DNA of 14,529 bases. Origin: Irpex lacteus (Eukaryota; Basidiomycota; Agaricomycetes; Polyporales; Irpicaceae). Within the stretch, counting starts at the first letter, position 1; the number at the start of each line of letters is the position of its first letter. The DNA lies in NCBI GenBank assembly GCA_001986395.2, contig MQVO02000211.1, positions 1-14,529 of the forward strand. Reading direction: 5' to 3'. This document shows, piece by piece, positions 12,052 through 14,529 of the stretch. The position numbers were made by a program, and so were the translations under genes. The notes under the pieces were generated by a model, which was not told the DNA's origin, did no database searches, and saw nothing but the letters and a program-made list of their open reading frames with translations.

Positions 12052-12321
12052 AATAGAAAGAGAACAATATTATATAGACCTTTTAAAGCCAGAGTATAAT
12101 ATTTTACAAGTAGCGGGTTCACTTTTTGGTTATAAACATACTCTTGAATCTATGGAGAAAATTAGAGAAATAGCTATTAATCGTTAAGATGAAACCAAAG
12201 CTAAATTAAGAGAGGCAGCATTCGGTAAAACATATAAACATACAGAAGAAACTAAGATTAAATTGAGAGATGCTGTTTAGGGAAGAAACATAGTTAAGAA
12301 ACTAAAGCTAAATTAAGAGTA
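12050..12321 (+). pseudogene. GIY-YIG homing endonuclease, C-terminal remnant
   Basis: The frame opens LIEREQYYIDLLKPEYNILQ then VAGSLFGYKHTLESMEKIRE, which is the end of the GIY-YIG catalytic domain (the E of 'EQYYIDLLKPEYNI' is a conserved metal-binding Glu) and the first NUMOD3 repeat. More repeats follow: ETKAKLREAAFGKTYKHTEE, TKIKLRDAV. They are broken by TAA (12186), TAG (12278) and a missing base near 12287, after which GRKHS and ETKAKLR appear in another frame. The GIY-YIG motif and catalytic Arg would lie upstream and are replaced by repeat R3. The remnant cannot be active. Confidence 0.8.
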
Positions 12322-12358
12322 ATACAATATTTATTTTATTAAAAAAATAAAAAGAATA

Positions 12359-12389
12359 CTTTAATTAAAATTTAATTTTATTTTAATAA
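12359..12389. repeat. 31-bp AT repeat (R3), copy 2
   Basis: Identical to 10164-10194; it lies 27 bases before the first recognisable nad1 codon. Confidence 0.8.
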
Positions 12390-12416
12390 AAAAAATATAA
12401 AAAAAGGGACCTTAAT

Positions 12417-13615
12417 GTAATAGTCGCTGACGCTCTTAAGCTTATCGTTAAGGAAACAGTTGTACCATCTAATGCTAATGCCTTTATCTACTATCTAGCT
12501 CCATCTATTGTAATGACCTTTGCACTAGGAAGGGCTGTTATTCCATTTGGACCTGGAGCAGTAGTAGCTGACATCGAACTAGGTGTACTATATAGCCTAG
12601 CCATTTCATCTATGGGTGTATATGGTGTTCTACTCGCAGGTTGGTCTGCGAATGAAAAGTGCCTTCTTTGGTGGTATGCGTTCAACTGCTCAAATGATCT
12701 CATATTAACTAGTGCTAGGCTCTGCTGTACTAGCTGTACTAATCAAGGGTGGTTCACTTAACATAATGACACTTGTTGAAGCACAAATGCCTATGTGGTT
12801 TGTTGTACCTCTACTACCTATGTTTGTACTCTTTATCATTAGTGTACTAGCGGAAACTAATCGTACACCCTATGACCTACCAGAAGCTGAAAGTGAACTA
12901 GTAGCTGGATTTATGACTGAACATAGCGCTATGCCATTCGTTCTTTTCTTTCTGGGTGAGTAGTAATGCTCTATCGTCTTATACGAAATACAGTTAAAAT
13001 TAATAAATTAGACTCTGCCTGGTTAACAGGTTCAACGACCAATTAACATATGTTCTTAACCTCTTTATTTGCCATAGAAATGTAAAAGGGTAGACAAAGA
13101 TATGGTCTAGCTTATAGCAAAGGCTATAAATAAACACTTTAATCATTTAGCGATTGTTCTATTGTACTAATGAGTGCTCTATCTGCTACTCTATTCCTAG
13201 GTGGTAGCGGTTTCCCTCTACTAGTTGTCAATACTACACCTATTTCTATTTCTGCACTAGTACTAGCTATCAAGACATGTATGGGTTGCTTTGCCTTTGT
13301 ATGGTTCCGTGCTACACTACCACGTCTACGGTGTCTAGCCGTATAACCCTATTGATCTTTATGCGTGTACAGGCCCATATGCCTATCATGCAACTATTAA
13401 GGTTAATGCCTTATTAGTCAAACGATTGCTATTTCTACGATGTCACTTTATATATCATGCAGTCTGTCTATGTTGAAAAGGCTTTATATTCTATACTAGT
13501 TAATAGAATAGTTGACCAACTTATTACTTTCTGTTGGACAGGTATGCTACCACCAGCTATTGCACTTGTACTAGTTGTACCTAGTATTCTAATTGCATTT
13601 AATATTATGCCTTAG
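12417..13615 (+). CDS. nad1: NADH dehydrogenase subunit 1, 5'-truncated, two introns, one frameshift and one stop
   Basis: Exon 1 (12417-12961) reads [57 protein letters not shown]. After a break it continues [15 protein letters not shown], stop, [20 protein letters not shown] and [20 protein letters not shown]. Exon 2 (13153-13332) gives [17 protein letters not shown] through RATLPRLR. Exon 3 (13512-13615) gives [15 protein letters not shown] through IAFNIMP and TAG. This is NAD1, the complex I subunit at the quinone chamber (motifs [27 protein letters not shown]). The first roughly 60-80 residues are missing. At 12660 only T remains of the Tyr codon in 'NEKYAFFGG' (two bases lost), and TAA (12706-12708) replaces the Glu of 'SYELVLG'. 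Codons are CTA/CGT/TGG style. It is a pseudogene unless transcripts are corrected and the 5' part is joined in trans. Confidence 0.9.
12962..13152 (+). ncRNA. Miniature group I intron 1 in nad1 (191 nt, no ORF)
   Basis: Boundaries are set by protein continuity (GEY|CSIVLM) and group I rules: the upstream exon ends in T (12961) and the intron ends in G (13152). P1 can form between exon GAGT and intron GCTC with the required U-G pair, and AAT just before GCTC can pair with exon ATT (P10). P7 forms between GACCA (13037-13041, in TTCAACGACCA) and TGGTC (13103-13107, in AAAGATATGGTC); these are the R and S core elements. TTATAGC-AAAG-GCTATAA gives a P9-like hairpin. It is very short for a group I intron. 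Confidence 0.85.
13333..13511 (+). ncRNA. Miniature group I intron 2 in nad1 (179 nt, no ORF)
   Basis: It splits LPRLR|FDQLITF where the family has 'PR-RYDQL'. The upstream exon ends TACGGT, which pairs over six bases with GCCGTA in the intron (P1, with a terminal U-G). The intron ends in G at 13511. P7 forms between GATTGC (13424-13429) and GCAGTC (13459-13464). GTC at the intron start can pair with GAC of the downstream exon (P10). There is no coding capacity. Confidence 0.8.
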
Positions 13616-13744
13616 ACCCCTTTACTATGTGTATAATTTATGTGTCTAATACTATGTGTAAAATAATAGAGCATGTATACTATCTAATCAATACTAATTT
13701 ACGTTAAAAGATCTATGTTATAAGATATACGTAAAAAATATAAC
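13616..13744. other. Short spacer between nad1 and tRNA-Pro
   Basis: A TGTGTATAATTTATG / CTATGTGTAAAATA near-repeat is visible; otherwise nothing recognisable. Confidence 0.4.
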
Positions 13745-13818
13745 CAGGTGGTAGACTAGTTGTCTAAGTTACCCGTTTTGGGTATGGGAGATCGTTGGTT
13801 CGAGTCCAACCTACCTGA
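13745..13818 (+). tRNA. trnP: tRNA-Pro (anticodon TGG)
   Basis: Acceptor CAGGTGG/CTACCTG with one G-T pair, D stem GACT/AGTT, anticodon stem CCCGT/ATGGG with loop TTTGGGT (T33, anticodon TGG), T arm GTTGG-TTCGAGT-CCAAC, discriminator A. All stems are complete. It lies between nad1 and cox3 in the same orientation. Confidence 0.92.
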
Positions 13819-13832
13819 CATCCATTAAACTC

Positions 13833-13858
13833 CCTTTTTTTATTAAAATAAAAAAAGG
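13833..13858. repeat. Oligo-T/oligo-A hairpin, family P2, copy 8
   Basis: CC-T7-ATTAAAAT-A7-GG, 14 bases downstream of tRNA-Pro. It could mark the 3' end of a transcript, but other copies lie inside frames, so a terminator role is not implied. Confidence 0.7.
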
Positions 13859-14018
13859 TATCTAAACACTCTATCCTGTCAAAAAAAAAGTTTAATGGGT
13901 CGATGCTTATTTTAATAACAACTAAAACTAAAATACTGCATTAACAGACACACATGTAACAACATATAGTAAAGGGCTTCTAATTCTTTACTCTAAGGAG
14001 ATTAAACACAAACCGAAC

Positions 14019-14529
14019 ATGGCACTATTGCTTAACGGTCTTAACCAATCAAAGACGATTCTAGGTCTACGTCCAGCCTATCAATCACACCCTCACCATT
14101 TAACACTTAAAAGCCCTTGGCCTATTTTAACATCAGGGTCAATTCTAGTGATGCTATCAAGCGCAGCTATGTACTTTAACTCATTTGATGGGGCTGGTCT
14201 ACTACTTGTTATTGGGCTACTAAGCACATCAACTGCTATGGCTCTATGGTGGGCTGACTGTATCATGGAAGGTACATACCTTGGTCACCATACTAAGATT
14301 GTACAACACAGCCTATCACTTGGTGTTAGCCTATTCGTTGTTACAGAAGCTTGCTTCTTCCTATCAAGCTTTTGGGCTTATTTCCATTCAAGTCTAGCAC
14401 ATACAGTTGAACTAGGGTCACAATGGCCGCCAGCAGGTGTAACAGCACTATCACCAATGGCAGTACCTCTAATGAATACACTACTACTAATTAGCTCAGG
14501 TGCTACTGTAACATATGGTCACCATGCTA
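14019..14529 (+). CDS. cox3: Cytochrome c oxidase subunit 3, 5' part (runs off the window)
   Basis: From ATG at 14019 the frame is open to the window end (170 codons of a usual 260-270). An unusual 20-odd-residue leader (MALLLNGLNQSKTILGLRP) precedes the conserved start SHPHHLTLKSPWPILTS. Then come WWADCIMEGTYLGHHTKIVQ, LFVVTEACFFLSSFWAYFHS (with the conserved Glu of the 'SE/TE' motif) and SQWPPAGVTALSPMAVPLMN, ending at GATVTYGHHA. COX3 is a core membrane subunit of complex IV. No frameshift or stop is present and all Trp codons are TGG. Leu is mostly CTA or CTT. AAGGAG at 13995-14000 is too far upstream (18 bases) to be taken as a ribosome-binding site. It is the cleanest gene of the window. 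Confidence 0.95.
   Translation, partial: MALLLNGLNQSKTILGLRPAYQSHPHHLTLKSPWPILTSGSILVMLSSAAMYFNSFDGAGLLLVIGLLSTSTAMALWWADCIMEGTYLGHHTKIVQHSLSLGVSLFVVTEACFFLSSFWAYFHSSLAHTVELGSQWPPAGVTALSPMAVPLMNTLLLISSGATVTYGHHA

Noticed and set aside
12491..12703. Minus-strand open frame of 70 codons opposite nad1
   Set aside because: It is the antisense shadow of nad1; the plus strand carries clear NAD1 motifs.
13613..13615. TAG read as leucine, as in some chytrid mitochondria
   Set aside because: TAG ends nad1 at the expected C-terminus, and I found no TAG at a conserved Leu position in an intact gene.
13833..13858. Hairpin after tRNA-Pro as a rho-independent-type terminator
   Set aside because: The same hairpin family occurs within reading frames and gaps, so position after a tRNA is not evidence of termination.
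1..14529. CRISPR array or bacterial operon features
   Set aside because: The repeats are palindromic, irregularly spaced and lack unique spacers; all recognised genes are mitochondrial.

Overview
The window looks like part of a large, rearranged fungal mitochondrial genome. It is AT-rich, carries organellar respiratory genes (cox3, nad1, nad4, nad4L, nad5, atp6, atp8, cob), has compact tRNA genes without an encoded CCA, reads TGA as tryptophan in atp8 and one nad5 piece, and is full of homing-endonuclease debris, group I introns and dispersed palindromes. The lineage within fungi cannot be fixed. A small conserved two-helix reading frame at 3385-3717 resembles hypothetical proteins I recall from basidiomycete mitogenomes, which is only a hint.

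Layout. 1-2000: unrecognised or decayed frames and a nad5 fragment (minus) between palindromes. 2000-4700: tRNA-Arg, remnants of GIY-YIG and other homing endonucleases (minus), a weak nad6-like stretch, the hypothetical membrane protein and a possible group II intron remnant. 4900-7020 (minus): 3' end of atp6, one internal cob exon with intron sequence on both sides, the C-terminal part of a LAGLIDADG endonuclease, a nad4L piece, and a nad4 piece cut by a palindrome. 8000-8650: atp8, tRNA-Ile and tRNA-Phe inside an inverted-repeat pair. 9200-9600: two abutting tRNA-like genes (minus) and the first exon of cob (plus). 11170-12320: damaged 3' part of nad5, a piece of plasmid-type DNA polymerase, and a GIY-YIG remnant. 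12417-13615: the last two thirds of nad1 with two miniature group I introns. 13745-13818: tRNA-Pro. 14019 to the window end: an intact 5' part of cox3.

Only cox3, atp8 (with an unclear start), four tRNAs (Arg, Ile, Phe, Pro), exons 2-3 of nad1 and the single cob exons look undamaged. Most other genes are partial, and their ends often lie on or beside one of three repeat families: a ~46-bp palindrome (CCCAAAAAAACTAG arms), an oligo-T/oligo-A hairpin bounded by CC and GG, and AT repeats built on AAAATTTAATT.

The most striking observation is that the respiratory genes fall into two codon styles. One group (cox3, nad1, cob, nad4L, atp6 end, nad5 3' piece) uses CTA/CTT leucine, CGN arginine and TGG tryptophan. 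The other (atp8, nad4 piece, nad5 5' piece) uses TTA leucine, AGA arginine and TGA tryptophan where these residues occur. Two sources of mitochondrial sequence, or one expressed set and one decaying set, are possible explanations. cob and nad5 are each split into non-adjacent pieces on opposite strands, so either trans-splicing or a store of rearranged fragments must be considered.
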